This document shows positions 49,663 to 59,048 of a stretch of DNA of 64,000 nucleotides, piece after piece. The position numbers and the translations under genes are program-made. The stretch spans positions 1 to 64,000 of the forward strand of contig CANRLH010000001.1 of NCBI GenBank assembly GCA_947631455.1. Direction: 5' to 3'. The number at the start of each line of letters is the position of its first letter. The stretch's first letter is position 1. Origin of the DNA: an uncultured Clostridia bacterium (lineage in GTDB: Bacteria; Bacillota; Clostridia; Oscillospirales; Ruminococcaceae). The notes beneath the pieces were generated by a model. It was not told the origin of the DNA, did no database searches, and saw only the letters and a program-made list of their open reading frames with translations.

Positions 49663-50673
49663 ATGCGCGTTATTATGCCAAATTACTACAAGAAGTTTGT
49701 CTGTAAAGCAGAAAGGTGCAGGGATAACTGCTGTAAAACAGACTGGAGAATAGAGCTTGATGAGGATACATATAAAAAATATCAGGGTGTTTCGGGAGAA
49801 CTTGGGGAAAAGCTTCGCTTGGCTGTCGGAAGTGACGGGGACGGATATTATATAGTTCACCCATGCCCGATGCTTAGATCCGACGGATTGTGCGAAGCGT
49901 ATCTGTCGCTTGGAAACGAGGGGCTCGGATATATATGCAGAATGCACCCGCGTTTTATAAACAGCTACTCTGACAGAGAAGAGCTGGGAGTAGGTCTTGC
50001 CTGTGAGGAGGCTGCAAGGCTTATTATGACAGAGCCTATGAGCTTAGAGACTGATGAGATGATCGGTGGTGAGGTATCTTTCAAAGACGACCATGCCGAG
50101 GCCATTCTTAAGATAAGGAATAAAATTATAGACTTTGTTATGGCTTCAGACGATATCGGTAAGGACATATCGGGAATATTAAAATATACTCAGAGTATTG
50201 AGGCGGAGGTCTTAGGCGGACAGTATAAGACGGCGTTTGAGAAGATCATATTGCCCTATGACAGACATGAAGAAAAAAGCTGTGAAAATATAGCCGAGGT
50301 AATTGAAAAGCTTTTTGATATGGAGATCCTTGATAATAGCTGGACGGAAATCTTAAGGGGTGCCAAGGAAAAGATAAAGGAGCCTAATGGCGATTTTGAC
50401 GAAGAGCTCAAGAGGATCTTTTGCTACTTTATTTATCGCTATTTTGCAGAATATTCACTTGACGGGCAGATGCTTTCTGCTGTAAAGCTTGCGGCGGTAA
50501 GCTTTATTATACTAAGAGAGCTCTTTAAAGGCAGGTCGTTTGACGAGCGTATAAACCTTGCTCATATGTATTCAAAGGAAATAGAATACAGCGAGGAGAA
50601 TCTTGAAAATCTGTGTTTTGATTTTTTTGTAGATAAGGTTTTTGAGGTCGAAGAAATTATAAAAATGATTTAA
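49663..50673 (+). CDS. FliB-like (flagellin lysine N-methylase family) Cys-rich protein
   Basis: The 336-residue protein has the FliB Cys pattern: MPNYYKKFVCKAERCRDNCC at the N-terminus, then CPMLRSDGLC, GYICRMHPR and LACEEAARLI. The Cys set probably holds an iron-sulfur cluster. FliB methylates lysines of flagellin in Salmonella, but many homologues occur in non-flagellated Firmicutes; no flagellar gene is in this window. GAGGTGAGG precedes the ATG. It ends in a terminator shared with the convergent enolase. Confidence 0.85.
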   Translation: MRVIMPNYYKKFVCKAERCRDNCCKTDWRIELDEDTYKKYQGVSGELGEKLRLAVGSDGDGYYIVHPCPMLRSDGLCEAYLSLGNEGLGYICRMHPRFINSYSDREELGVGLACEEAARLIMTEPMSLETDEMIGGEVSFKDDHAEAILKIRNKIIDFVMASDDIGKDISGILKYTQSIEAEVLGGQYKTAFEKIILPYDRHEEKSCENIAEVIEKLFDMEILDNSWTEILRGAKEKIKEPNGDFDEELKRIFCYFIYRYFAEYSLDGQMLSAVKLAAVSFIILRELFKGRSFDERINLAHMYSKEIEYSEENLENLCFDFFVDKVFEVEEIIKMI

Positions 50674-50700
50674 AGCGGGACGTTTTTACATCCCGCTTTA
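50671..50700. terminator. Bidirectional terminator between the FliB-like gene and eno
   Basis: TAAAGCGGGA at 50671-50680 and TCCCGCTTTA at 50691-50700 are perfect complements with a ten-base loop. Confidence 0.8.
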
Positions 50701-50715
50701 TTGGTTATAAAAGTG

Positions 50716-51969
50716 TTAAAACAGATCTCCATAAAAAGAAAACGGAGCGAGCATACTTTCGATTTTTAGCAAACGGTTGTATTTTTCAACTCTTTCCGAT
50801 CTGCAGGGAGCACCGGTTTTTATCTGTCCTGCATTCAGAGCAACGGCTAGGTCTGAGATAAAAGTGTCGGAGGTTTCTCCGGAACGGTGAGAGATAATGG
50901 TTTTATAGCCTGATTTTTTTGCAGTGTGAACGGTATCGATCGCATCTGTTAGAGTGCCGATCTGATTTACCTTTATCAAAATAGCGTTTGCATAGCCGCC
51001 TGAAATTCCGTCCTGCAATCTTTGCTTGTTAGTAACAAACAGATCGTCTCCGACTATCTGTATACGGTCGCCTATTTTTCTTGTAAGTTCTTTAAAGCCT
51101 TCATAGTCCTCCTCTCCCAGAGGATCCTCCACAGAAATTATAGGATAATCAGACGTTAGCTTTTCAACGTATTCTATAAGGTCGTCAGATGACATCTGCC
51201 GCTTGCTTTTTGGAAGGAAATAGCCGTCCGCGGTCTTCCACTCGCTTGCCGCCATATCAAGAGCCAGTTTGAAGTCCTTTTCACAGTTGAATCCGGACTG
51301 CTTTATAGCGTCAAGAATTATTTCAATTGCCTCTCGCTCGTCTTTTAAGTCGGGTGCAAATCCGCCCTCATCCCCAACGGTAGATGCAAGCCCTTTGCTC
51401 TTTAACAGATTGCCCAGAGTGTGATAAACGGTAACGCTTGCTTCAAGAGCAGTTTCAAATTTTGAAAAACCTACTGGCATTATCATAAATTCCTGAATGT
51501 CAAGATTGTTAGCCGCGTGTGCCCCGCCGTTTAAAATGTTAAGCATCGGCACAGGAAGCTTTGCTCCTTTTCCTAGGTGTTCAAACAAAGAAAGTTTATT
51601 TGACTTTGCCTCAGCTCTTGCAAAGGCCAGGGAAACCGATAGCACGGCATTTGCGCCGAGACTTTTTAAGTTTTGCGTGCCGTCCATTGCCTTAAGCGTG
51701 CTGTCAAGCTCTGTCTGGGTCAATTCGCAGCCGCATATCTGGGGAGAGATGATCTCGTTTACGTTTTTAACTGCCTTTAAAACGCCCTTGCCGCCGTAGC
51801 GGTTTTTATCTCCGTCTCTTAGCTCTGCCGCCTCAAATTTTCCTGTGGAAGCCCCGGAAGGAACGCTTGCTGAGGCGGTTGTTGAGTCAAAAAGAGTCAC
51901 GGTGGTACGCACTGTGGGGTTTCCCCTTGAATCAAGGATTTCACGGGCATTTATTTCTTTTATCCTCAT
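50716..51969 (-). CDS. eno: Enolase
   Basis: The 417-residue protein is a full enolase: INAREILDSRGNPTV at the N-terminus, metal and catalytic residues in TVGDEGGFAPDL, SVEDPLGEEDYEGF, IVGDDLFVTN, ILIKVNQIGTLTD (catalytic Lys) and ISHRSGETSD. It converts 2-phosphoglycerate to phosphoenolpyruvate. It is slightly shorter than the usual 430 residues. GGAGG lies seven bases before its ATG. It follows ypeB by 12 bases, so the two share a transcript. Confidence 0.96.
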   Translation of the reverse strand: MRIKEINAREILDSRGNPTVRTTVTLFDSTTASASVPSGASTGKFEAAELRDGDKNRYGGKGVLKAVKNVNEIISPQICGCELTQTELDSTLKAMDGTQNLKSLGANAVLSVSLAFARAEAKSNKLSLFEHLGKGAKLPVPMLNILNGGAHAANNLDIQEFMIMPVGFSKFETALEASVTVYHTLGNLLKSKGLASTVGDEGGFAPDLKDEREAIEIILDAIKQSGFNCEKDFKLALDMAASEWKTADGYFLPKSKRQMSSDDLIEYVEKLTSDYPIISVEDPLGEEDYEGFKELTRKIGDRIQIVGDDLFVTNKQRLQDGISGGYANAILIKVNQIGTLTDAIDTVHTAKKSGYKTIISHRSGETSDTFISDLAVALNAGQIKTGAPCRSERVEKYNRLLKIESMLAPFSFYGDLF

Positions 51970-51981
51970 ATAATGCCTCCG

Positions 51982-53316
51982 TTATACTGTTAAGGTTCCG
52001 TTGTCGTTTTCAATAAGAATCAGTATCTGCTCCTCAGCGCCCGTTTCGCAGTTTATATAAACGAGCACCTCTGCGTTATCCTCGCCGGTTGCCTTGAATT
52101 CGTAGCACAGCATCTCAGATCCTGTTCCCGTAGGAATAAGGGCTTTCTGAGAGCTTTCGATATTAAGCTTCGGAGAGACCTTTTCCTTTGCTTCATCAAG
52201 GGTGATTTCGGGTTCTTTAAGCTGTCTGTCAAAGTGGTTTGATATATATCCTCTTGCGTCAAAGCCTAGTATTTCTCCGTTGTCTAACGCAACAGATACC
52301 TTGATAAGATCAGGATAATAGATTATATCGCCGTCTGAGTATGCAAAGTTTATAGTTAAGATATTTTTATAGGACTCAAAGTAGGTCGTCTTCATATTTT
52401 CTATTCCAAGCTCTGAAAGGTATGACTGTGCATAGCGGATAGCCTCTTCATTCAAGAGCTCGCTCTTGCTCACTTCCCTGTCTTTGAGCATATATGAGCA
52501 GTAGCCGCCGTTTACGGTTATTGCGCATACGGTGTCTTCGGTTCTGAAAAGATACGCGGGCATACTGCTTTGTTCGGTGGTGTAATAAACCAGCTTATCT
52601 GTCTGAACCTTTGAGACTTCTGCCGCTCTTACCTTTGCCTTGTCTTTTTCAACTATTGCTTTGCCTTTGATAAGCTCTGGCGACTTTATAAGCAGATGGT
52701 CTGAATAAGGACCGTCGTAGATGAGCGTAGGATAGTTGTCGAACGTTGATTCAAGCTCCTCAAAACCAGGTGATGGTTCATCGCCATTTTTAAAGGAATC
52801 GTCGTTTATGGCGGCGATTTTTTCATAGCTGAGCGCGCCTCCGTCTTCAAGACCCTGTTCTACCTTCCAAAGCTTGTCTTTTAATGAAACCGAGAAGTCG
52901 TAAAGTTTATTAAGGGTATCGTATTCTTCATCCGATAGAGTTTTGCCGTCTGCCAGTTTGTTAGCAAGAGAGGATGAGTAATTTCCTACCTGAGAAAAAA
53001 ACTTATATGTGTCCTCAAGATTCAACTCGCCCACGGGGAGCTGTGAAAGACAGCTTTTTGCTGCCGCTGCATCTCTTGACAGGGAGTTCGATATTTCCTC
53101 AAGCATTGAAGCGTCGTTTGAGTACATACTTTTCTCAAGGTTTACGCTTACGTTATCGGCGCTCATAGAAAGATCTTCTATTGCCCTGAGATAGCCATAT
53201 TCCAGCGCAAGCTCGGCGTTGTGCGATCTGCTCATCAGACAGAAGTTCTGTATAATTAGTACCAAAGCTATTGCAACTGTGTAGGTGATAAGCCGTATTT
53301 TTGTTCTGTTGTTCAT
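51982..53316 (-). CDS. ypeB: Germination protein YpeB
   Basis: The 444-residue protein has an N-terminal membrane segment (about 7-25), a conserved YpeB region (YLRAIEDLSMSADNVSVNLE) and C-terminal PepSY-like modules (about 220-444). In Bacillus, YpeB stabilises the spore cortex-lytic enzyme SleB and is usually encoded right after it. Here no sleB is adjacent; eno follows instead. The ATG at 53314-53316 has GGAG six bases upstream; earlier in-frame starts do not. It indicates a spore-forming lineage. Confidence 0.88.
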   Translation of the reverse strand: MNNRTKIRLITYTVAIALVLIIQNFCLMSRSHNAELALEYGYLRAIEDLSMSADNVSVNLEKSMYSNDASMLEEISNSLSRDAAAAKSCLSQLPVGELNLEDTYKFFSQVGNYSSSLANKLADGKTLSDEEYDTLNKLYDFSVSLKDKLWKVEQGLEDGGALSYEKIAAINDDSFKNGDEPSPGFEELESTFDNYPTLIYDGPYSDHLLIKSPELIKGKAIVEKDKAKVRAAEVSKVQTDKLVYYTTEQSSMPAYLFRTEDTVCAITVNGGYCSYMLKDREVSKSELLNEEAIRYAQSYLSELGIENMKTTYFESYKNILTINFAYSDGDIIYYPDLIKVSVALDNGEILGFDARGYISNHFDRQLKEPEITLDEAKEKVSPKLNIESSQKALIPTGTGSEMLCYEFKATGEDNAEVLVYINCETGAEEQILILIENDNGTLTV

Positions 53317-53692
53317 AATAATCTCCATTCCGCCGCTAATTTTAAACAAACAGAACCCAAAATCTCATAAGCGGCACACAGAGACTCGGAGTGACTTGCA
53401 AAACCGTTAAGGCGTTATGCAAAACTACTGTTTGTATCCGCCGGCAAGTTTTTTGTGTCGGCAGATTAAGGAAAATGAATTTGATTTTAGTATTAGCAAT
53501 CTTTGTGGTAATATGCAAAATTTCTGTTATAAAACAGATTGAAAATCAAAATTAAATATGATACAATAAAATAAATGTTTTACTTTATGTGCCTCAGGCA
53601 GCAAAAATGAAACGTCAAAATTCATAAGCTGGCTTTAAAGGCTTTTTATACTTACGGCAATAATGCCTTAAAATGGAAAGAGGATATAAACA
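53317..53692. other. 376-base region between ypeB and the cysteine desulfurase gene
   Basis: A divergent region. It contains the promoter at 53539-53567 and a hydrophobic 26-codon reading frame at 53475-53555 (MNLILVLAIFVVICK...) with a poorly spaced AAGG; I do not call it as a gene. No RNA gene or repeat was recognised. Confidence 0.35.
53539..53567 (+). promoter_or_regulatory. Promoter of the cysteine desulfurase-thiI operon
   Basis: TTGAAA at 53539-53544 and TACAAT at 53562-53567, 17-base spacer. Confidence 0.65.
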
Positions 53693-54829
53693 TTGATATA
53701 TTTTGATAATTCTTCGACTACAAAACCGTGCGAACAGGCGATATCAGCGGCAAGTAAAGCCTTGAGAGAAATGTGGGGAAATCCTTCAAGCCTTCATAAA
53801 ATGGGGATTGAGTCGGAAAGGCTGATAATGAACGCGAGGGAGGTAATAGCCGGATCGATAAACGCTGAAGAAGGGGAGATATTTTTTACTTCGGGTGCTA
53901 CAGAGAGCAATAATACTGCTATATTTTCCTCAGCGTTAACAAAAGGAAAAAGAAGAAAGAAAATAATCACGACAGCAACTGAGCATCCAAGCGTTTCAGC
54001 GCCGATAAAACGGCTTGAGGATCAGGGGTTTGAGGTCGTCAGGATATTCCCGGGAGAAGACGGGGTGATAGACCCGTATGAGGTCGTTAAGCAGGTTGAC
54101 AAGAACACGCTTTTGGTTTCAATGATAATGGTGAACAACGAAACGGGAGTGATCAACGATGTCTCAACGATCTTTAAAGCTGTAAAGGCGATTGACAAGG
54201 AGGTTTATACCCATACCGATGCTGTTCAGGGATTTTTGAAGATCCATGTAAATGCAAAGAAGCTTTGTGCGGATATGATATCTCTGAGCGGACATAAGGT
54301 GTATGCACCAAAGGGCGTAGGTGCGATCTATATAAAAAAGGGGCTTAATTTGAAGCCTTTTATAGTTGGCGGCGGACAGGAAAAGGGGATTCGCTCAGGT
54401 ACCGAATCGGTGCCGCTTATCTGCGCCTTTGCCGAGACGGTAAAGGTTCATTCAAAAACACAGGACGATAGGTACAAAAAGGCGGCTTTGTTAAGGCAAA
54501 GACTAATGGAGCGCACCATGACGCTTGACGGGGTGTATCTTCACGAGTTTAAAAGCTTTCTTCCGTATATAAACAGTCTTACGGTCAAGGGATATAAGAG
54601 CGAAACGCTTTTGCATTTTCTTGAGGAGAGGGAAATTTATGTATCCTCCGGTTCGGCTTGCTCAAAGGGTAAAAAAAGCGAAGTGCTTAAGGCGTTCGGT
54701 TACAGCGACAGCGAGCTTGACTCTACGTTGCGGATAAGCTTTTGCGGCGATAATACCGAGGACGATGTGGACAGGCTTGCGTATGAAATACAAAACGCAA
54801 TGAACAGCCTTGTAAAAATAAAACGATAA
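53693..54829 (+). CDS. Cysteine desulfurase (NifS/IscS-like)
   Basis: The 378-residue PLP enzyme starts MIYFDNSSTTKP, has the cofactor Lys202 in SLSGHKVYAPKGVG, and the persulfide Cys323 in SSGSACSKGKKSEV. It releases sulfur from cysteine. The start is TTG at 53693 after AGAGG. The thiI gene follows by 23 bases; in B. subtilis a dedicated desulfurase (NifZ) next to thiI supplies sulfur for 4-thiouridine, so the same role is likely here. Confidence 0.93.
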   Translation: MIYFDNSSTTKPCEQAISAASKALREMWGNPSSLHKMGIESERLIMNAREVIAGSINAEEGEIFFTSGATESNNTAIFSSALTKGKRRKKIITTATEHPSVSAPIKRLEDQGFEVVRIFPGEDGVIDPYEVVKQVDKNTLLVSMIMVNNETGVINDVSTIFKAVKAIDKEVYTHTDAVQGFLKIHVNAKKLCADMISLSGHKVYAPKGVGAIYIKKGLNLKPFIVGGGQEKGIRSGTESVPLICAFAETVKVHSKTQDDRYKKAALLRQRLMERTMTLDGVYLHEFKSFLPYINSLTVKGYKSETLLHFLEEREIYVSSGSACSKGKKSEVLKAFGYSDSELDSTLRISFCGDNTEDDVDRLAYEIQNAMNSLVKIKR

Positions 54830-54852
54830 AAAGAAAGGACAGTTAGCTTCAG

Positions 54853-56025
54853 ATGAATGAAATGCTGCTTTTAAAATACGGTGAAATAGCGCTCAAGGGG
54901 CTTAATAAAAAAAGCTTTGAAGATGTACTTGTAAAAAATATAAAGCGAAGGCTTAGGCACCTTGGGGGCTTTGAGTATACACGCGCACAGTCAACGCTTT
55001 ATATAAAGCCGAAGGACGACGCGAATATCGATGAGGCTGTCGATAAGCTCAGAAAGGTCTTTGGTGTGACCAAGATTTGCAGGGCGATAATATGTAAAAA
55101 AGATTTTTCAGACATTATAAAAAATGCTGTGCCGTACTTAAGAGACGCGCTTATGTGTGCAAAGACCTTTAAGGTAGAGGCAAAGAGAGCCGACAAGAGC
55201 TATTGTATGACCTCGCCCGAACTGCAAAGAGAATTAGGTGCAAAAATACTTGAGGCATACGGACATCTTACGGTTGATGTTCACGACCCACAGGTTACCG
55301 TAACTGTTGAAATACGAGAGGAAAACGCATTTGTTCACGCGCTTAAAATAGACGGAGCGGGAGGAATCCCTGTAGGTACATCAGGCAGAGCTCTCTTGTT
55401 GCTCTCGGGCGGAATAGACTCCCCGGTTGCGGGGTACATGATGGCTAAAAGAGGTGTGATAGTTGATGCAATTCACTTTGAAGCCCCGCCTTATACGTCC
55501 GAGCGCGCAAGGATGAAGGTCGAAAAGCTCGCGGGGATAATGAGCGGTTACACGGGCTCTGTTAATTTTCACTGTGTGCCGTTTACAAAAATCCAGGAAA
55601 TGATAAAGGAGCATTGTCCGGAGGAATTATTCACGGTGATAATGCGACGTATTATGATGGAGATCGCTCAGCGAATCGCTGATGGTGAGGGCGCAAGCTG
55701 TCTTGTTACGGGAGAAAGCATCGGCCAGGTGGCAAGCCAGACTATGTATGCAATGGTGTGCACCGATGCTGTTTGTAAAATACCCGTTTTCCGTCCGCTT
55801 ATAGGAATGGACAAGACCGAGATAGTAGAAATTTCAAGAAAAATTGGTACTTATGATACTTCCATCGAGCCATATGAGGATTGCTGTACTGTGTTTACAC
55901 CAAGGCATCCTAAAACAAGACCTCAGCTTCAGGATGTTGAAAGAGCACAGGCTAAGTATGATTTTGAGCCGCTTATAAAACAAGCGGTTGAAGAAACAAA
56001 AGCGTATATTATAGCTCAATATTGA
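54853..56025 (+). CDS. thiI: tRNA 4-thiouridine synthetase ThiI
   Basis: The 390-residue protein has an N-terminal ferredoxin-like domain (LLLKYGEIALKGLNKK), a THUMP domain and a PP-loop adenylation domain (LLLLSGGIDSPVAGYMMAKR). It ends after the PP-loop domain (DCCTVFTPRHPKTRP) without the rhodanese domain of E. coli ThiI, as in Bacillus. It makes s4U in tRNA, with sulfur from the neighbouring desulfurase. Confidence 0.95.
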   Translation: MNEMLLLKYGEIALKGLNKKSFEDVLVKNIKRRLRHLGGFEYTRAQSTLYIKPKDDANIDEAVDKLRKVFGVTKICRAIICKKDFSDIIKNAVPYLRDALMCAKTFKVEAKRADKSYCMTSPELQRELGAKILEAYGHLTVDVHDPQVTVTVEIREENAFVHALKIDGAGGIPVGTSGRALLLLSGGIDSPVAGYMMAKRGVIVDAIHFEAPPYTSERARMKVEKLAGIMSGYTGSVNFHCVPFTKIQEMIKEHCPEELFTVIMRRIMMEIAQRIADGEGASCLVTGESIGQVASQTMYAMVCTDAVCKIPVFRPLIGMDKTEIVEISRKIGTYDTSIEPYEDCCTVFTPRHPKTRPQLQDVERAQAKYDFEPLIKQAVEETKAYIIAQY

Positions 56026-56172
56026 TGCGTCAGTCTTTATCTGATGATGAAGATAAATATTCGCAGCTAAAGATAATATTTTAATTTGTTAGGCGGAGGA
56101 ATCAGTTAACAACTTTGTAACAATTTAGCGAAAAAGTATGTGCAAAATAAAAGAAAAAGGCGGCGAAACGTA

Positions 56173-56730
56173 ATGGAATATGACAAAAGTGACAAAGTGA
56201 TTACAAACAGTATTGACATCATGGCTAAAGAAGTGGTAAAATATTTATCAGAGCATAAAAAAAAGATTGCTTTGGCCGAGAGCTGTACGGGCGGAATGAT
56301 AAGCCAGTGCCTGACGGCCGTAAGCGGTGCGAGCGAGGTTTATGAGCTGGGGGTTTGTTCATATTCAAACCGTATAAAGAATAAGCTTTTAGGGGTTAAA
56401 ACCGATACGCTTGCAAGCTATGGTGCGGTCAGCAGACAGACTGCCGAGGAAATGGCATTGGGTGTGCTTGAGCTCAGCGGCAGCGATATAGCTGCAGCAG
56501 TTACGGGAATAGCCGGACCTGACGGAGGAACAAAAGAAAAGCCTGTGGGAACGGTGTGGGTTTGCGTTGCAGACCAAAAAAGAAAAGAAGCAAAAAATCT
56601 TATGCTTTACAACAGGGGAGAAAGGCTTGACAGGCAAAGGATAAGGTGGCTTACGACTTATGAAGCGTTTAAGATGATAGTTAAAACGCTTGGAATTAAA
56701 CAGGAGTTGAGGGATAAGTTATGTCAATAA
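56173..56730 (+). CDS. pncC: CinA C-terminal domain amidase (nicotinamide-nucleotide amidohydrolase PncC)
   Basis: The 185-residue protein is a CinA-C domain: LAESCTGGMISQCLTAVSG, GVCSYSNRIKNKLLGV, GAVSRQTAEEMA and AVTGIAGPDGGTKEKPVGTV. It hydrolyses NMN to recycle pyridine nucleotides. It lacks the N-terminal MoCF-like domain of full CinA. ATG 56173 is preferred, with AGGCGG about nine bases ahead; the frame is open to 56140. It overlaps srtB by ten bases. Confidence 0.9.
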   Translation: MEYDKSDKVITNSIDIMAKEVVKYLSEHKKKIALAESCTGGMISQCLTAVSGASEVYELGVCSYSNRIKNKLLGVKTDTLASYGAVSRQTAEEMALGVLELSGSDIAAAVTGIAGPDGGTKEKPVGTVWVCVADQKRKEAKNLMLYNRGERLDRQRIRWLTTYEAFKMIVKTLGIKQELRDKLCQ

Positions 56731-57800
56731 AAAATGAGCTTGCAAGTCTTCCTGCAAAGGATAACACCAACTTCTTTATACGGGTACTTAAATATTTTGT
56801 ACCATGGGTAGGAGATACGGTGTCGGACTTGTTCAGAAAATTTATATTCGTAGCGTCTCTGGTGGTTTTCTCGGTATGCGTTTCACAGCTTATTGATTTT
56901 TACTACGGAACGGAAGAAAGCAGACAGGCAAACGTAGCGCTTCAGGAGCTTGCTCCTAAGCCTGATAACGAACCGGTGACTCTTCCGCCTGATGTTGATC
57001 CCCCGGAGCAGATGCTTCCGCAGTGGTATGAGCTTTATTCGCTGAATCAGGATGTTATCGGCTGGATATCAATCGATACCTTTAGGGCAGATCCCGATGA
57101 TGAAAAAACCAGATTCATAAACCACCCGGTTATGCAGGCTGAGGATAACGACTATTATCTGTATAGGGATGTATACAAAAATTACTGCGAGTCGGGATCG
57201 CTTTTTGCGGATTATTATTATCCGGTGACCGGATATGAAAGAGTCGACAATATGGTTATATACGGTCACAATATGAGAAGTCTCGGAAATATGTTTACTC
57301 ATCTTCTTGAATATAAGCGCGGAGTGGACTTCTTAAAAGCAAACCCTATTATAGATTTCAATACGATATATACAAAAGATGACAGATATATAATAGTATC
57401 GGCGTTTATCGGAACGAGCGAGGAATATCAGGATACAGCTCCGATGTTTGATTACTGGAGATACGGAAACTTCGAGAAATACGACAAGAAAAAAGACAAG
57501 GAAGAGCCGCATTATTCTTTCCATAACTTCTATGAGGGAATAACCTCAAGAAGCTGGTATTCAAGCGATATAGACTGTACCGAGGATGATGATTACATCA
57601 CACTTTCTACCTGTTCTAACGAGGTAAAGGGACTAAGATGGGTGATAACAGCCAGAAAAATCAGAGACGATGAAACTCAGGATGACATAAATAAGATGAT
57701 AAAATCATATAAAAAGAGAGATGACAAAGATATAAAGCTCCCGTCGTCATGGGTCAATGTCTGGGGACAGGTGACCATGTACAAGGGTTGGGATTACTAA
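56721..57800 (+). CDS. srtB: Class B sortase
   Basis: The 359-residue protein has a membrane anchor (about 38-62), a spacer and a sortase B domain (about 100-345). The catalytic triad is His183 (YGHNM), Cys298 (LSTCSN) and Arg306 (LRWVI). Class B sortases attach NPxTx-type substrates to the wall. None of the exported proteins in the window has an obvious C-terminal sorting signal. The ATG overlaps the end of pncC. Confidence 0.9.
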   Translation: MSIKNELASLPAKDNTNFFIRVLKYFVPWVGDTVSDLFRKFIFVASLVVFSVCVSQLIDFYYGTEESRQANVALQELAPKPDNEPVTLPPDVDPPEQMLPQWYELYSLNQDVIGWISIDTFRADPDDEKTRFINHPVMQAEDNDYYLYRDVYKNYCESGSLFADYYYPVTGYERVDNMVIYGHNMRSLGNMFTHLLEYKRGVDFLKANPIIDFNTIYTKDDRYIIVSAFIGTSEEYQDTAPMFDYWRYGNFEKYDKKKDKEEPHYSFHNFYEGITSRSWYSSDIDCTEDDDYITLSTCSNEVKGLRWVITARKIRDDETQDDINKMIKSYKKRDDKDIKLPSSWVNVWGQVTMYKGWDY

Positions 57801-57915
57801 AACATAGATAAAAATAATAAAAAAGGTTTTTGCCCGATAAGCTCAGACAGAAAAAAATATATTGAGTATGCGGGTAAAACAAAACTGATTTCAAAATTCT
57901 TTAGGAGAGGACATT

Positions 57916-57960
57916 TTGAAAGAAAGACGGCGTTTTGGCGCTGTCGGAAAGGCAAAGTGA
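57916..57960 (+). CDS. Candidate 14-residue leader peptide
   Basis: AGGAG at 57903-57907 precedes a TTG at 57916 that opens 14 codons (MKERRRFGAVGKAK) to TGA at 57958-57960. Its stop overlaps the GTG start of the SH3/3D gene as GTGA, the layout of translational coupling. It may be an expression-setting leader; chance is possible. Confidence 0.35.
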   Translation: MKERRRFGAVGKAK

Positions 57961-58967
57961 TTGAAATGAAGCTGAAGGACTCAAACCCGGAGGTTTTATC
58001 GGCACAGTCTGATAAAAAATCCCGAAAGGGTATCTGCTCAAAGCTGTGTATCGGTGCGGCGGTTATTTTGGCGGCAAGCGCTGTTGCACTTACTGTATTT
58101 ACCGGTGACATCAGCACAGAAAATAGTTTAGCTGCAAGTGAAATCGACAAACAGGAGAGCACTGCTCAGATAGACATGTATCTTGCGCAGGCACAAACTC
58201 AGACTGCGACAAGGCAGACAGAAAAAACGACTGAAAAGAAGACGACCACAACTGCCAAGAAAACAACCGAAGCAACTAAGCAAGCAACGCAGCCTTCGAC
58301 TCAAACAACAACTGCCGTTACCACTCAGGCACCGGTTCAAACAAAAGCGGCCGCAGCATCTAAGCCAATGGCGACGGTCACAGATGTAAAGTTTATTGAG
58401 TATAAAATGTATACTAACGACGCACTTAATCTAAGAAACGGCGCAGGAACCGGATACAAAAAGATCGCGGAGATCCCGCTTGCAGCGGAAATCACAGTAA
58501 CTGGAGATGCAGTAAACGGTTGGTACCCCGTAAAGTACGGCGATAAGTCGGGATATGTGTATGGAAAGTACATACAAAAGGATAAGCCTAAGGTAACAAA
58601 GGCGGTTACTACTGAGACAAATGCTGCTTTGCAAAGCAATGATTCTGCGGAAATGACCACCGCTTCTACGTTAAAAACAGAGTATCTTGGTACATTTAAG
58701 ATAACCGCATACTGTTCTTGTGAAAAGTGTTGCGGATCTGGCGCGACCGGTCATACAGCAAGCGGAACGGTGGCTACTCAGGGAAGAACTATTGCCGCTT
58801 CATCAAAATATCCGTTCGGCACGAAGTTTTTAATTAACGGAACGGAATATACCGTTGAGGACAGAGGAGGCTCTGTAAGCGGAAACGTAATAGATATGTA
58901 TTTTGCAAATCATCAGGACGCTTGTAATTGGGGCGTACAGTATTGCGAAGTATACAGGGTAATTTAG
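57957..58967 (+). CDS. Membrane-anchored SH3b and 3D-domain cell-wall protein
   Basis: The 336-residue protein has a membrane segment (about 32-50), a Thr/Gln-rich linker (about 72-140), a bacterial SH3 domain (about 145-205; LNLRNGAGTGYKKIAEIPL, SGYVYGKYI), a second linker and a C-terminal 3D domain (about 240-336; VEDRGGSVSGNVIDMYF). SH3b domains bind peptidoglycan and the 3D domain is typical of wall-glycan enzymes. Its 3D domain is related to that of the 17505 protein but has the usual Cys-rich ITAYCSCEKCCG start, which the other lacks. The GTG start at 57957 overlaps the stop of a short upstream frame. Confidence 0.87.
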   Translation: MIEMKLKDSNPEVLSAQSDKKSRKGICSKLCIGAAVILAASAVALTVFTGDISTENSLAASEIDKQESTAQIDMYLAQAQTQTATRQTEKTTEKKTTTTAKKTTEATKQATQPSTQTTTAVTTQAPVQTKAAAASKPMATVTDVKFIEYKMYTNDALNLRNGAGTGYKKIAEIPLAAEITVTGDAVNGWYPVKYGDKSGYVYGKYIQKDKPKVTKAVTTETNAALQSNDSAEMTTASTLKTEYLGTFKITAYCSCEKCCGSGATGHTASGTVATQGRTIAASSKYPFGTKFLINGTEYTVEDRGGSVSGNVIDMYFANHQDACNWGVQYCEVYRVI

Positions 58968-59048
58968 CAGAAATAAGGACATACGGAAGAGGTTGAGAGG
59001 GAATGATTTGCTTCTTGACTTTTTCTTTTAAAAGGGAGGCTTCGCGGC

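Noticed and set aside
53475-53555. 26-codon hydrophobic microprotein frame
   Set aside because: The AAGG is only three bases from the ATG and the frame overlaps the desulfurase promoter; too weak to call.
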